The notes under the pieces were generated by a model. The model did no database searches. It was given only the letters and a program-made list of their open reading frames with translations, and was not told the origin of the DNA. The position numbers and the translations under genes are program-made. From Brachionus manjavacas (Eukaryota > Rotifera > Eurotatoria > Ploima > Brachionidae), in contig JAHQIY010000001.1 in NCBI GenBank assembly GCA_019054805.1, positions 992,001-1,056,000 of the forward strand: a DNA stretch of 64,000 nt, in the 5' to 3' direction. Each line of letters starts with the position of its first letter. The stretch's first letter is position 1. Shown here piece after piece: positions 1 through 11,265 of this stretch.

Positions 1-790
1 AAGTTTTTGGAAGTGTTTTCTTACCGTATACCCTTGCAAAGAGATGCATGTACCAAAAACCAAAACTCAAGTTTTAGCCAAAGCATCACGTTACATCTCA
101 CCCATGTTAAACTTTCCCCCTTTTGATGCGTGCATTAAAATGCTGATTTTTGGTGTTTTACGCCGTGTTAAAACCCAAAACTCAGTGGAAAACGCCGCGT
201 TAATTCCTGAAAATCGAATTTAGATGCAGCATCAATAATACATGTAAGTCATTAACTTTTTTTGAAATTCAAATTTAGATGCCGGGATAAAAATTGAAAA
301 AAAAATTAATTCATAAATGATTAAAAATTATTTTTTTTATTAAAAATACATTTTCTAGTTTTAAAATCGGGGCTAATATTTAGATTTTAAAGTAAAAATT
401 TGAGGAAAAGATTGGGAAAAAAATTTAAATTATAAATTTGGATTTTAAAAAAATTAAAATGAAAAAAAGCTAAAATCTTGGCAAAAATAAAGAGAAAGCG
501 TGTATATTTCTTTTGAGTTTTAGCTTTAACACAGTTGTATGATACAACTGTATTTTATTTTAAAAGCATTTTAGTTTGAAAAATCTAATAACAACATATA
601 CATTTCTACTCGTAGCTTTACGCTTTCATAGGGTACCTTTATGCTGTATTCTGATTTGCTTTTGAGATAAGAAGAATTTGGATCATAATTGTGCTCCTAA
701 ACTGCTTTGTTTAAATACTCTTCAACTCCATATGTTTTTTCAGGATAAAATTGCCAAAAAATCTTTATTTTACCAGAAAATGGGTAAAAA
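1..790. other. AT-rich stretch without a recognisable gene
   Basis: No open frame with recognisable protein similarity is seen on either strand. The base composition is strongly AT-rich with homopolymer runs. A short perfect palindrome around 531-552 (acagttgta / tacaactgt) is the only local structure noted. It may be flanking or decayed terminal sequence of the Tc1 relic that follows, but no terminal repeat was found to show this. Confidence 0.5.
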
Positions 791-799
791 AATGTATCA

Positions 800-1860
800 A
801 GCCCATTAAAATGGCAGATTGTGGGTCTACTAAAAATGGAGACAAAAAAGAAAAATGAGATGCCAATCTGTTAGGTGTATCTCCAAAATTTGTCTCTTCA
901 ACTAAAAAACGAAATGAACAGAGTGGTACTGTGTCAGGTCGAAGTTGTTCTGGTAGGCCTCGGAAGCTAACATTTTAAGGGATGAAAAACACGCTTTTAG
1001 AGAGATTAGAAAGTACCCTACATCTAGCTATAGAAAACTCGCCACTGATTTTAATTCTAAAACTCAAGGGATTAGGATAATTAAGTAAACTTAAATGAGA
1101 TTTCTTCAAAAAAAAGGTTTAGTGTCTCTAACACCGGCCAGAAACCGCTTCTTTGCATAAAAGATATAAGTGGTGTAAACAAGGACTTAATTGGATAGTT
1201 AATGATTGGTCAAGAGTCATTTTCAGTGACGAGTCCAATTTTGAAGTCTTTAATTGTAAATCAAAAGAAATAGTAAAAGGGTTTAAAATGTGAAGTTTCA
1301 TTCGAAGTTTTGTGTACCAAGGTTTCAAACGGTGGTGGTTCAGCCGTTATCTGGGGATGCATTTCTTACACAGCCACTTCTATATGCAACTTTTATAGAG
1401 GCCGAATCAATCAGTATGTCTATATCAGCGCCTTGGAAAACAATCGTTTACCATATGGTTAACTCCTATTTGACTCTAGGATTTTTCAGCAAGATGGCGC
1501 TTCGGCACATACTGCTCACTCAGTAAGTGACTGGTTCAAAGAACAGAACATTTAGATTCTGCCATAGTGTACCCGTTCACCAGATCTCAACCCAATCGAG
1601 AACTTATGGTCATACATGGATGCCACATTGATAGACACTAAAGTAACCTCTATTGAGCATTTAAAAGAGGTTTTACTCAAAGAGTGGTTATAGACTCCGT
1701 TTGAGTGCCTACAAAAATTGATTTAATCGATTCGTAGCCAAACGCCAATCTCATGTTCAAAGCATCAACGACCTAAACGACTCTCGTAACATCACCAATC
1801 CAACAGATAAGTACTTGACCCTTTTTGAAAAATTCAGGCACGCAGCCTGGTGCTTAAATG
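800..1860 (+). mobile_element. Tc1-family (DD34E-type) transposase relic
   Basis: Translating the plus strand in shifting frames gives the order of a Tc1 transposase. A helix-turn-helix region comes near 850-1080 (SGRPRKLT, then REIRKYPTSSYRKLA), then FSDES with the first Asp near 1215-1245, then WGCISYTA near 1350-1380. FQQDGASAHTAHS with the second Asp lies near 1485-1525, and SPDLNPIENLWSYMD with the final Glu near 1580-1620. About 34 residues separate the second Asp from the Glu, as in Tc1 elements. Several stops and frame changes interrupt it, so it is a dead copy. No clear terminal inverted repeats were found, so the ends are approximate. Confidence 0.85.
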
Positions 1861-1938
1861 ATCATAATGATATCTCTTTTTCTTCATAAAAATTGAAAAA
1901 AAACATTCAAATTTTGAAATTGAAATCAAGTTCATTTT

Positions 1939-1965
1939 ATAATAATAATAATAATAATAATAATG
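1939..1965. repeat. (AAT)n microsatellite
   Basis: About eight consecutive aat units are visible. Such tracts occur at the 3' ends of several LINE copies in this window, so this could be the tail of a LINE, but no LINE body adjoins it. Confidence 0.8.
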
Positions 1966-2269
1966 ATGTAGTCCTTTAAATGACAACAACTATTTTCAAC
2001 TTAAAGAAGAACTTTGTTTAGTCAATTGTTAACTTGAAATTGGATCAGTGTAAACTGAATCGAATTTCAAGTATAAAACACTGTGAAAACAGTTTGTATT
2101 TTGATTATTATTATTTTTTCTTTATTCTTTTCTATATATTGTATTTCGGCTAGAAGTGGCCTTTTCCGTTTATTTAAATAAATATTAAAAAACAACAATT
2201 TCTTTTAATTCTTGTTAGGACCTAAATAACGTAGAGACATAAAATATATAGGCTCATAACAATAATAAT

Positions 2270-3062
2270 AAAGAGTAACTACAGTAAATGACCCACGTTT
2301 GGTCATTTAGGAAGCTTAGAGACAGTAGACTCCTAGCTATGGTAGCTTATATTGTTTGCGCTTTGTTGAACTTGTTTTTAAAATCATTAACTGTTCTGGA
2401 TTCACAAATTTGTGTTGGCAGTTTGTTCCATCCTTTCACCACTCTATTTGTGAAAAAGTTTTCTCTTTTCCTAAAATTTGTTCGTTGCTGGCTTAAACGA
2501 TGTGGACCACCTCTAATGGACCCAGCTGGTCTAGTCTGCGTAAGTGAGTTAGCAGGCATGTTTGGATGAAACCAGTTTACTTTATTCTAGCCACTGATAA
2601 TTTAAACATTTGTATCATATCTCCTCTTTCCCTCCTCTCAGTCAATTTTTGCAGCCTTAATTTCCTTGTATTATTTCAAGACACTTGATATCCTTTCTTG
2701 TACAGCATATTCCAAATGTGGTCTTACATAGGTCCTGTAAAAAGAGCTGAGCATTTTGACATCCATTGATTTAAATTTTTTGTAAATTGTAGCAAGTGCT
2801 GTGTTGCTACTTATAGCTGCTAGCCTACATCGATACTTTAGATTGGACTTCATTTGGACTCCGAGATCTCTTTCCGAAAATGATTCATCAAGAATATGCA
2901 CAATTCCAGATACTGGGTCGCTCATCCTGTATGACTCGACTCGATAATGATTTTTTTATTTTTTATTATTAGCTACTCGCACAACCTTGCATTTATCAAA
3001 ATTGAAGACCATTCGCCACTCAGCTGCCCATTCTACCAATTTGTTCAAGTCATCATTTTATC
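2270..3062 (-). mobile_element. 5'-truncated non-LTR retrotransposon (LINE-A), 3' end
   Basis: The minus strand encodes the end of a LINE reverse transcriptase ORF. The frame at 2941-3062 gives WAAEWRMVFNFDKCKVVRV, the thumb-region motif of CR1/jockey-type elements. It is followed by DLGVQMKSNLKY and FYRTYVRPHLEYA (2671-2925), then ENFFTNRVVKGWNKLP and FKNKFN (2347-2470), the usual C-terminal end of such proteins. The element ends toward 2270 in aat repeats. Stops between blocks show it is dead. The same 3' end recurs at 33866-33912 and 34333-35965. The sequence beyond 3062 is unrelated, as expected of 5' truncation. Confidence 0.85.
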
Positions 3063-3565
3063 GATCTTTTCTTTTTTTTTTCAAATGATTTTTTGTCACA
3101 TAATTTTTTTTTGTTTTTGAATTAATGACAAATTAAAAATAAAAAAAAACGCTTTTTTTTACAAATACATTTTTGTTAATAAAAAAAAAAAATTTAAATT
3201 TTTCAACATACTGTATATTATTAAAAAATTAGACGACAGATTCGATCATATTTTTTCTAATTGTCAAAATTTTGAACATTCTTTTTTACACCTGTTAGAT
3301 TCAAATAATTATTAAAGGTATTTGAAGATAGTTTTCGTTCAATAAACGTTCTATTTGTATTTTTCAAAAAAAAGAGAGGATTTCCAAATTGAATTTTTAT
3401 AAAAATAAAATTCTAAAAAACCTAAAATCAAAATTAGATATCTTGGATAAAAATTTGAATTAGCTTTTTTTTTTCTAAACGAAGCTAAAAAAAATATGTC
3501 TAATTTTTCGGAAAAACTATGAAATAAAAAAAGCTTAAAATTTAAAAAAATTCTTTATTGAAATT
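3063..3565. other. AT-rich intergenic stretch
   Basis: Homopolymer-rich sequence with no coding signal, lying between the truncated LINE and the 3' end of the cystatin gene. Nothing specific is seen. Confidence 0.5.
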
Positions 3566-3982
3566 TTATGGATAGTATGGATTGGCACCGCATTTCGGAG
3601 TACCGACAATTTCTCTTGTGTTAGTCCATGGTTGGTCAAAGACAGTCAAGTCACACGATCTGAACTAAAGAATAAAACATGTAATGGTGGCTAATGATTT
3701 GTCTTAAATGTCAAAACTTACAAAGTATTGGTTTTCTGGTGTTTGGACCAACAGATCGATAGTAAATTTGTAGTTGATTCCGTTTACGACTTGAGTCATC
3801 AAATTTCTAACTGTCATTAGGTTGTGCTGGCCAACAACATCGGTATAAGAAGACATTTGGTTAGCTGACCATCTTGCCAATGACATAAATTCATCGGTGG
3901 CAGTAGCTGGCTGGTAGCCGCCGACAGCAAATCCTTGGCTGGCTACAAACAAAGTAAAACAAATGGCTAGTACTTTAAACAT
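3566..3982 (-). CDS. Secreted cystatin (cysteine protease inhibitor), two exons
   Basis: Exon 1 is 3982-3722 and exon 2 is 3664-3566, separated by a 57-bp GT..AG intron in phase 0; the product is 119 residues. Residues 1-18 form a signal peptide (MFKVLAICFTLFVASQGFA), so the protein is probably secreted or lysosomal. The cystatin inhibitory loop QxVxG is present as QVVNG (about residue 66), followed by the NYKFTIDLLVQ strand. The second hairpin has the PW dipeptide (DQPWTN). Two cysteines, in SCDL and PKCG, could pair. In the family these loops fill the active-site cleft of papain-like proteases. The start is supported by the signal peptide and a TATA box 47 bp upstream. A diverged paralogue lies at 52362-52765. 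Confidence 0.88.
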
Positions 3983-4028
3983 TTTGATAAATTCAATCAG
4001 TTGTTTGTAAGTTAAAAATTTCGGCTTG

Positions 4029-4036
4029 TTTTATAA
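4029..4036 (-). promoter_or_regulatory. TATA box of the first cystatin gene
   Basis: On the minus strand the sequence ttataaaa lies 47-54 bp upstream of the start codon at 3982. The second cystatin gene has a TATA motif at the same distance (52811-52820), which supports both. Confidence 0.6.
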
Positions 4037-4254
4037 CAAAGCTGCTTGGGAAATTGGCATGTTTAAATTATCAGTTATCAAACTTTTATTCAAACATTAT
4101 CAAATAATTTAGAAAACATTAGTTAAATTTTGGCAATAATTAAATCAAACAACAAAACACGACGCAATCATGGATTTTTAACAAAAACGTGCAATTATTT
4201 ACAAGATTTTTTTCTGATCATTTACAATTGTGGACGATTTTTTTGCACCAAAAG

Positions 4255-4664
4255 CTAAAACAAAATATTAGAAAAAAAAATGGCTGATAAGCTTTGAGAT
4301 ACATTTGCTAGAAAAAGTGTGACATAGAGTTCCATGTTTTTTACATTTCCGAATCCTGGATATTCAATATTTTGCATTGAAAACTAAAATAGAACTAATG
4401 AAAAAAAATTTGATTTAAATTTTTTAAATTTACCTCAACTAAAACGAACGCTGCATCAATATCAGCTTTAGTGTAAGTTCTACTCTCAGGTGAGTGCTTT
4501 TTCTCTCGCTAAAAAAGTAAAAAATTATTATAAAATTTTTAAATCTAAATTTTAAAAATAACTCTAGGCCTGCCTCTTGAACGAAGCTTATTTTCGGAGG
4601 CTTTAGCTTTGTCCTGTTCAAAATTTTCAATAGACTTTAAGAACTGCCTTGTTTTGGAACTCAT
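4255..4664 (-). CDS. Small basic protein with an AT-hook-like core, three exons, unknown function
   Basis: Three exons, 4664-4563, 4508-4434 and 4383-4255, join through GT..AG introns of 54 and 50 bp. Each exon is a multiple of three long (102, 75 and 129 bp), giving a 101-residue protein. The N-terminal third is charged and probably helical (MSSKTRQFLKSIENFEQDKA). It is followed by RSRGRPRREKK, whose RGRPR matches the AT-hook core that binds the minor groove of AT-rich DNA. The middle part reads TYTKADIDAAFVLVEF and the end is hydrophobic (VTLFLANVSQS). I do not recognise the family. The clean splice sites and preserved frame argue for a real gene; the AT-hook role is inference from five residues. 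Confidence 0.55.
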
Positions 4665-5390
4665 AATTTGATCAAAAATTAAATTTTTAAATCTAAAATC
4701 AAAAAATTTCTATTTCTTAGTCTCAAAAGCATAAATTTGTTTACCATTCAACTAAATTTCAAGTCAATTTTCACAACAAGTCAAAGTTTTGAATTCAATT
4801 AACAAATATACGAATAAATAAAATCAATCAATTGATTCAGATTGTTTAATTTAAAAAAACTAAGAGTAAAAGCCATGAATACACTGTTAAATAAGCGTAC
4901 CTGAAAACATGGTTACGAATTTAACCAAATTCTGATTTAATGGACTTTAATTAAGGAAATTAAAAATGTAGTTGTCCAAAAGAGCTATAACATAAGAGGC
5001 CTTAGAACTCTCAGTTTTTTCAAGAGTTGTTTAAAAGTCACAAGTCTCAAGTCAAGTCCAAGTCCGATCTTATAATTTTTTTCTATTGACTTAGACTTTA
5101 TTTTGGGACTTTTAAACAACTCGGGTTTTTTTCTATTTAAATAATAATAAAATTTTATAATGTTTTTTTTGAATAGCAAAATTTTTTGGGAAAAAAAATT
5201 TTCTTTTCATTTTATTTCCTTAAAAAAAAAATAATTTATATGTATTACTTGAAAAATTGAAAAAAAATGATCGAAGAAGGAACTGCGGTCGAAGATAACT
5301 ATGATTCATCAACAACCACGTCAATGTCAGACGACAAACACAAGATGAGGATGATGATACTGAAGAATCGACAAATAGATTAATTTAGGG
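4665..5390. repeat. AT-rich region with an inverted repeat resembling the hAT-like MITE family (about 5020-5126)
   Basis: At about 5024-5040 agttgtttaaaagtcacaag begins an arm that returns inverted near 5105-5122 (gacttttaaacaact). Between lie further aagtca motifs. The same subterminal motif (gttgtttttaagtcacaagt) characterises the elements at 16769-17202, 33249-33449 and 37371-37471, so this is probably an old member of that family. Target duplications are not clear here. The rest of the interval shows no gene. Confidence 0.5.
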
Positions 5391-6055
5391 GTGAGTCAAA
5401 AATTCATGACATTTATAAAAACTATGACTCGTTGAATGAATGTTTGGAAGAGCTAGACAATAGTCAAATTGATAATTCATCATGGGGCGCTAAAGAAAAA
5501 AGAATGACTGAATCAGGTCAAAAACAATTTTACAAGAGCTCAAATTGTGATAAACGTCTCTTTATTCTATATCACAGAACAAGTCAGGAAGTGACTGTTT
5601 ACATTCAAGACGTTGAGCATAATGACGAAGAAACAAATACAAAAATACAAGAAAAAACAAAAGAAAAGGTTATATCTCTTTATTTTGAAGAAAATTTAAA
5701 AGCTAAAGCTATCAGCCGTTGGTTACGCAAAAACTTAGAAAATGGATTTCAAGAACTTAGTGATATTCAAGTAAATAATTTAGTACATAGACATCGTAAA
5801 ATAAATGCGCAAATAGATTTTGGCAAAAGTATTGATGCTTTGAAAAATTGAGCTGAAAGCAGAAGTGAAATACCTGTCGGTGATGACCAAATGTTTGTTA
5901 TTTCAAAATTTTATTTAAATTCCGAAAGTTTAAACTTTCATTTATTCATGACAACAAAACGATTGATATCATTAACTTTGAAAGCCTCACATATCGCTGC
6001 TGACACGACCTTTAAAGTCAATTGGGTCAATTTTCCACATTAGCTACTTGGTAAA
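5390..6055 (+). mobile_element. MULE-type transposase relic (zinc-finger N-terminus plus start of catalytic domain)
   Basis: The plus frame starting near 5400 runs through 5851, meets one TGA (KN*AE), and continues in the same frame to about 6045. The N-terminal part has spaced Cys and His residues (NCDKRLFILYHRT, DVEHNDEE) as in WRKY/FLYWCH-like fingers of Mutator-like transposases. Farther on, DDQMFVISKFY, TTKRL, and HIAADTTFKVNWVNFP match the start of the MULE catalytic domain, where the first Asp sits in ADTTY/F-K. The rest of the domain is missing. It is a dead 5' piece of a plain DNA transposon. Confidence 0.65.
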
Positions 6056-6309
6056 AATTTAAAAGCTACTTTTCTTTATCTACTTGAAATAAATAATTTA
6101 GCAACTGAAAAAAAATATTTTAGCTACTCAATAAAATATAAGCCATTAAGTTTTTGTCTATATAATTAATTAGTGATTTTTATTAAAACTAAAATTAACA
6201 AAAATTATTATTGAGTTATTAATGAATACCAAAATAAAAAAATGAATAAAAAATTTTCTCTATCAAAATGGTTTTTTTGCTTATTTAGGTTTATCTCTTT
6301 TTCTTTATT

Positions 6310-6765
6310 GTCGGATAAGGACTGATTTAGCTATTAATAAAGGATTGACTGCTGTATTCTGAATTGCTTGTAGTTTTTTGATATTATTTTCTGAAAATGA
6401 ATTCAACCAAGGAAAAGAATAGTCTAAAAATTGATGATAAATTTCCTAGCGTGTTTTGATTAAGGCGCCATTTTTTGTTTGACAATATCTTAATAATATT
6501 TAGCCTTTTATTGTAGCGTTCTTTAATTTAGTACCAGTATGTTAAAATTTAACTCAGAATAAAATTTAATATCCAAGAAACTTGATTTATTTTTGGCTCA
6601 CTATTCTGTTTCCATAAATTTTTAAGTTTAGATTATCACTCTCTTTTTTGTACCTAGAGAAGACAACTGAACACGACTTTTCAACTGATATCTTCATTTT
6701 CAATTTAATAAGCCATTCTTCTAGTTCGTTGGTGTATTCATTTACCTTTTTGGAAAAAAATAAAT
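6310..6765 (-). mobile_element. LINE reverse-transcriptase relic (LINE-C)
   Basis: Minus-strand translation, with several stops, gives NEYTNELEEWLIKLKMKISVEKS then SVVFSRYKKE, then FRKNNIKKLQAIQNTA-like text near 6370-6400. These are the thumb and post-RT blocks of a jockey/CR1-like LINE. Similar C-terminal blocks (LQVIQNT) appear on the plus strand at 15961-16290 and 31715-32110, suggesting one family. The copy is decayed. Confidence 0.55.
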
Positions 6766-7239
6766 ATATTTAGAACTAAAAAAGGATCAAATTTAATCCC
6801 AAAATTGATTTCAAATTTTAAGGAATTAAAAACAGATGAAGAAAAGGAATTCTGATTTAATTGAAACTGAGAAAAATATCGAATTAACTAATTCTAACTC
6901 TGAATACTGTTATAACCCAAATTGGATGTCATATTAAATTTGAGTTATTTTAAATAGTTACAATATTATTTTCTTCAGTTACATTAGCTATTATTTTCTA
7001 GTCATAATTTTTCATATATAAATGCTTGTTTTTCACTTATGAGGGGCAGATTCCATTTTCAAAAATAAAAGTTTACAATTTAAATTCTACTTTGTTTCTC
7101 TTATTTGGTCTCTAAACTCAACCAAGGATAAGTCATCCAATAGCCCCCGTGTACAGACTTATCAAACAATTAATTATATAACCAAACACGGTTATAACAA
7201 TACTTTAAAAGTTATCATCAATGTAGTTTAAGTGATACA

Positions 7240-7545
7240 ATATGCTCTAATGAATTAATTATGGCTTTAGAAAGATTGGAAATTTAAGCAGCATCAGGAC
7301 CTGACCAAATTCATAACTTAATGTTAAAAAAGTTACCTAGAAATTCACTAATAGAAGTCACAGAACTTTTTAATTTATCGCTTCGAGAAGGTAGAGTTCC
7401 GAAAGCGTGGAAAACTTGGAACATTACTATGATTCAAAAAAGGCCTCTACTTTACAAGATCCTTTAAATTATAGACCAATTAGTATTACGAGTTGTTTAG
7501 GAAAGTTACTGGAACGTTTATTCTAGTCAAGATTATACAATTTTT
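7240..7545 (+). mobile_element. LINE reverse-transcriptase relic, fingers/palm start
   Basis: The plus strand reads ASGPDQIHNLMLKKLP, then LFNLSLREGRVPKAWKT and ITMIQK, then NYRPISITSCLGKLLERL across frame changes. This is the classic start of the RT domain in jockey/CR1-type LINEs. The match stops at about 7540. The preceding 7100-7240 may be the linker but cannot be assigned. Dead copy. Confidence 0.65.
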
Positions 7546-8189
7546 TTGGAACATATTTTGGATATTAAAAAATATTAAAATATTGCAAAATATTAAAAAA
7601 TTACGGACTTCATTACTAATTATATTAATAAGTTTTCCTTATTTTATCCTATTTTTTAATAAAATTTTTCTAACAAAAATTTCACATCTTAATAATACTT
7701 TATATTTAATTTATTTTTATTACGGTTAAGTTGAATATTTTTACGGCCACCATTCGACTTCGACTGAACTGGGTTTACCAGTAATTATTTTTGAATTTAA
7801 AAAAAATATTAATATTTGAGGAAGTTATGGTCCTTTCAAGCTAGCTAGATTTTTAGTCGCATCACGCTTCAGTGCGACATTATCAATTTTGGTTACTAAA
7901 TAACCCCAAGATAAAAGTCGAGTCATGACATGAAGCCAAATGATTTTTAAGTAACCCTGTAAATGAGAAAAAAAATCTGAAATTTTTGTTTGTCAAGTTT
8001 TTTATAATTATTATCGAATTATTAATTTTATTCTTAGACCAAACACTATCTAAATTTTTATTCAATGACAATTTTTTATAAATAAATACAATTTAAACTA
8101 ATTTTTAACTCACTAAGCTATCAAATAAATAAATTATTGATTAATTAATAGAAAATTTTGGAAATGAAAAAAAAAATTTTAATAAACAT
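7546..8189. other. AT-rich intergenic stretch
   Basis: No coding sequence is recognised. The stretch separates LINE debris from the 3' end of NTHL1 and is composed mostly of A/T runs. Confidence 0.5.
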
Positions 8190-9276
8190 TTAATTGTCTT
8201 TTTCAAATTCAATTTTGATTGATTTTTTTGTTGATTTATTCTGCTTGTTGCTCAATTCTTTGCCAGTTGGACACAAGTCTCTGCAAAGACAACTAGCGCA
8301 TTTTGGGCCGACTGGGCGACAAATCTCCTGACCAAAACCCACTAATAAATGATTGACTTCATACCAAAGACTCCTTGGCAAAACATTTAATTAAAAATAA
8401 AAAATTATTTTTTTAAATTTATTACTCTGGCATCCATTCTTCTAATTCCTTGCGAGTTTGCTCCGGAGTTTTTGTCTGTTTTTTAGTCCATCCGAGCCTG
8501 TTGGAAATCCGATGAACATGAGTGTCCACCCCAATGCCCACGGTTTTCTTCCAAGCACAAGACATTGCCAAATAAGCCATCTTTGGACCAACTCCGGGCA
8601 ATTTACACAGTTCATCAACACTATCCGGTATGTCTGCACCATATTTTTCTTTTAAAATCATTGTTGTCTTTTTGATATACTGAGCTTTGCGTCTGTAAAA
8701 ACTAGCCGGATAAATGGCACTGGCTATTTTTTCCTCATCTGTTGCCAGAATTGTTTCAATATCCAAAGGTAATTTTTGTAGTTCCATCACAGCTTTAGCA
8801 GTTATCTCGTCCTTAGTTTGACTAGATAGCATTAAAGCAATCAAACACTGGTATCTTTTTGTCTTGGGATCAATTACTGAGTCCACACTGGATAGAGTGT
8901 CACAGCCCATTGTATCAACTGGTGCGCTCAAACCTGAACGCATCTGTTTTATTAGCTCAAATTGTTCATTCCAGCAACTGGGTTCCCATTTTGATTTTTT
9001 AAGGCCAGGTTCTTCGTCGCAAGGTTCTGATTTTATCGCTACATTCTTCATCTCTAGATTCGTGGTTCTTTCTTTCAGCCTTCTGGAAATTCTGTTCATT
9101 CCAGGCTCCTTAGAGGTTCAATTTATTGACCACTTTGAAAATGTTTCATCAACAAAATTCACTTGTTTAATAAAGACTTGATTTTCTTTTTCATTATCTA
9201 TCGGTTCGAGTTTAGGCAAATTGTGTGTAGATACAGCCTTGCTAAAATTTTTAATTAATGCAAATTTTTTAAGCAT
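8190..9276 (-). CDS. NTHL1: Endonuclease III-like DNA glycosylase/AP lyase (NTHL1), three exons
   Basis: Exons 9276-9163, 9108-8426 and 8373-8190 join in phase through 54- and 52-bp introns to give 326 residues, close to vertebrate NTHL1. The enzyme removes oxidised pyrimidines and nicks the abasic site in base-excision repair, in nucleus and mitochondria. The helix-hairpin-helix LPGVGPKMA carries the catalytic Lys (about K214), and [10 protein letters not shown] the catalytic Asp (about D233). SSQTKDE is the conserved substrate loop. The last exon encodes the 4Fe-4S cluster as C-x6-C-x2-C-x5-C ([17 protein letters not shown]). Exon 1 is short and basic with no acidic residue in its first 20 positions ([19 protein letters not shown]), which could be a mitochondrial presequence. 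That exon and its 54-bp intron are the least certain part. Confidence 0.93.
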
Positions 9277-9535
9277 TTTTTTAGAATTATTTATTAAAAT
9301 TAATGTGGTACCGTTTCGGTCTTGGTTTTAATGAATCCATTATTTAGAATAAATTATATTTTTGATTTTTTTGATTTTCGAATTTTTTTTGACAATTTTA
9401 AATTTTAAATTTTTTTTTTTAATAAAGAAGATGTTTTTGTCTGATGTGAACAAAAAAGTTAAAATAATGAAAATTATTTAAAAAAAGTTGAAGATAAATA
9501 AAAAGATTTTACAAAACATTTGAGACTGAAAATAG

Positions 9536-9873
9536 GCACTGTGAATTTTGAAGCAAAAAACAAAAACAATAATCTTAAAATGAAATAACTTTTTTACTAA
9601 AAGTCTAAAAATAGTTCTGCAAAATGTATCAGCTGGTACAAACTTTGTACCACCCAAATTTAGTTTCTGCAATAACTCTGCAATTTAATTTTAATGATTT
9701 TCTAATACTTTTAGTGCTTTGCAAACTTGCAGAGTTTTTGCAGAAACTAAATTTGGGTGGTACAAAGTTTGTACCAGCTGATACATTTTGCAGAACTATT
9801 TTTAGACTTTTAGTAAAAAAGTTATTTCATTTTAAGATTATTGTTTTTGTTTTTTGCTTCAAAATTCACAATG
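9536..9873. repeat. Foldback element: two ~140-bp near-perfect inverted arms
   Basis: The sequence from about 9536 to 9680 returns as its reverse complement from 9873 to about 9730. Only one or two mismatches are visible over roughly 140 bp, around a loop of about 50 bp. Shared landmarks are tgtgaattttgaagcaaaaa at the outer end and ggtacaaactttgtaccacc near the inner end. The open frames on both strands are by-products of the symmetry. Diverged relatives are at 30745-31050, 54838-55189, and as half copies near 45440-45535 and 46535-46675. It behaves like a MITE-type foldback; no transposase is present. Confidence 0.85.
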
Positions 9874-11265
9874 CCCTGAAAATAAGTAAAATTTTTAAAA
9901 CATGTAAAATTGAATTTTTTCTCTTTCAATTCATGGAATTTTAGTGAATTTTTGCATTTTTAAAAATTATTAAAAATTTTTAAGCAATAAAATTATAAAG
10001 TTTAAAACATTAAATTTATTTGTCTTTAAAAGTGTTTATTAAAATCAATTGAAAAATTAAAAATAAAAAGTTCAATAAAAAGGGATATTATTAAAATTTC
10101 TAATTTCAAAATAAACTTGACATAACAATCAATTGCTTAAGAAAAAATATTTTTTCTTTTATTTTTAAAAAAATATGCTCAACTTTGAATTCAATGATTT
10201 TTATTTCGATTTTTATAAAGTTATTGCAAAGAATTTTTTTTCAAAGAATATTTATTTTATTGAAAATTTTGATAGAATTTTTTTAAAGGGATTAAATGAA
10301 GAAAAACAATTCATTAAAATTTATCATTTTTTCCATAATAATAATCTCTCGTAATTTTTCATAGACAATAAACTGAAAAAATATTCAAAATTTTCCTTTA
10401 ATCTAAAAAAAACAAATATTAATTTAAAAAAAATAATTTCATGAGTAAATAAAACGTGAATTTATTAAAATTTGTTCCTAAAAAAATTTTAATTTAATTT
10501 TATTTTGATGTTTCTTATCAAAGTTTGGAATTCCATGAAAAAAGTCGAGACAAATGATTTGACTTTGAAAAGACTTTAATTTTTGAAGAAAATTAATTTT
10601 TTTCCGAACTTTTGCACAAGCCGTTTTAAAGGTTGACACATTTAAAATGTCTGTTTTATGAAAGGTTAGAACAGATTAATGAAAATTTTAAATTCATGGT
10701 ATTTTGGATAAGTATAGTGAATTTTTGCATTTAAAATTTTTTAAGCAATAAAAACTAGAAAAATTATAAAAAAACTTTATTAGAGTTATTTCCGAGTTAA
10801 AAAATTATTTATTCAAAAAGCATTTAATAAATTCAAATTTAGTCAAAAATTTACTTTAAATATTTATTCAATACTAATTCTAAGGAATTTTTTATTTAAC
10901 TAAAAAAAAAGCAATTAAAAAGGATTTAGTTATTTAAATAAACAAGTCAAATTAAATAATCTGAAATAAACTGATCAACTTTGAAAAACTGTTGATCAAA
11001 ATCATAATGAATTAATAAAAAAAATTTACTTCCTTTGAAAAGCCATTACGGAATTTAATTTAACAAGAAATTTAAAAATTCTAATCAAAAAGTTAACAAA
11101 TGTGCTAAAATGCAAAGATTTTTAGCAATTAAATGAGTTTATGGAAAGAGTTTTTTCATCTCTAATTCTCTATTCCGGTTAATAAAAAGTTTGAAATCTA
11201 TAAATCTCTTTTTTATTATTCTTTATTTTTAAATAAAATAATTTTCGTATTCTTAAAAATTCAAA
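9874..11265. other. AT-rich upstream region of the DEG/ENaC gene with a partial direct duplication
   Basis: No gene is seen. A stretch near 9928-10005 (attcatgg, then gtgaatttttgcattt and aagcaataaaa) recurs near 10690-10765 with the same order of motifs, so part of this upstream region seems duplicated. No further relatives were found. Confidence 0.4.

Noticed and set aside
9478-9944. Two open frames on opposite strands with nearly the same protein sequence
   Set aside because: They result from the symmetry of the foldback element and show no protein motif.
11199-11205. tataaat as a TATA box for the DEG/ENaC gene
   Set aside because: Position is plausible (about 60 bp before the ATG), but in sequence this AT-rich such a string is expected by chance and nothing else supports it.
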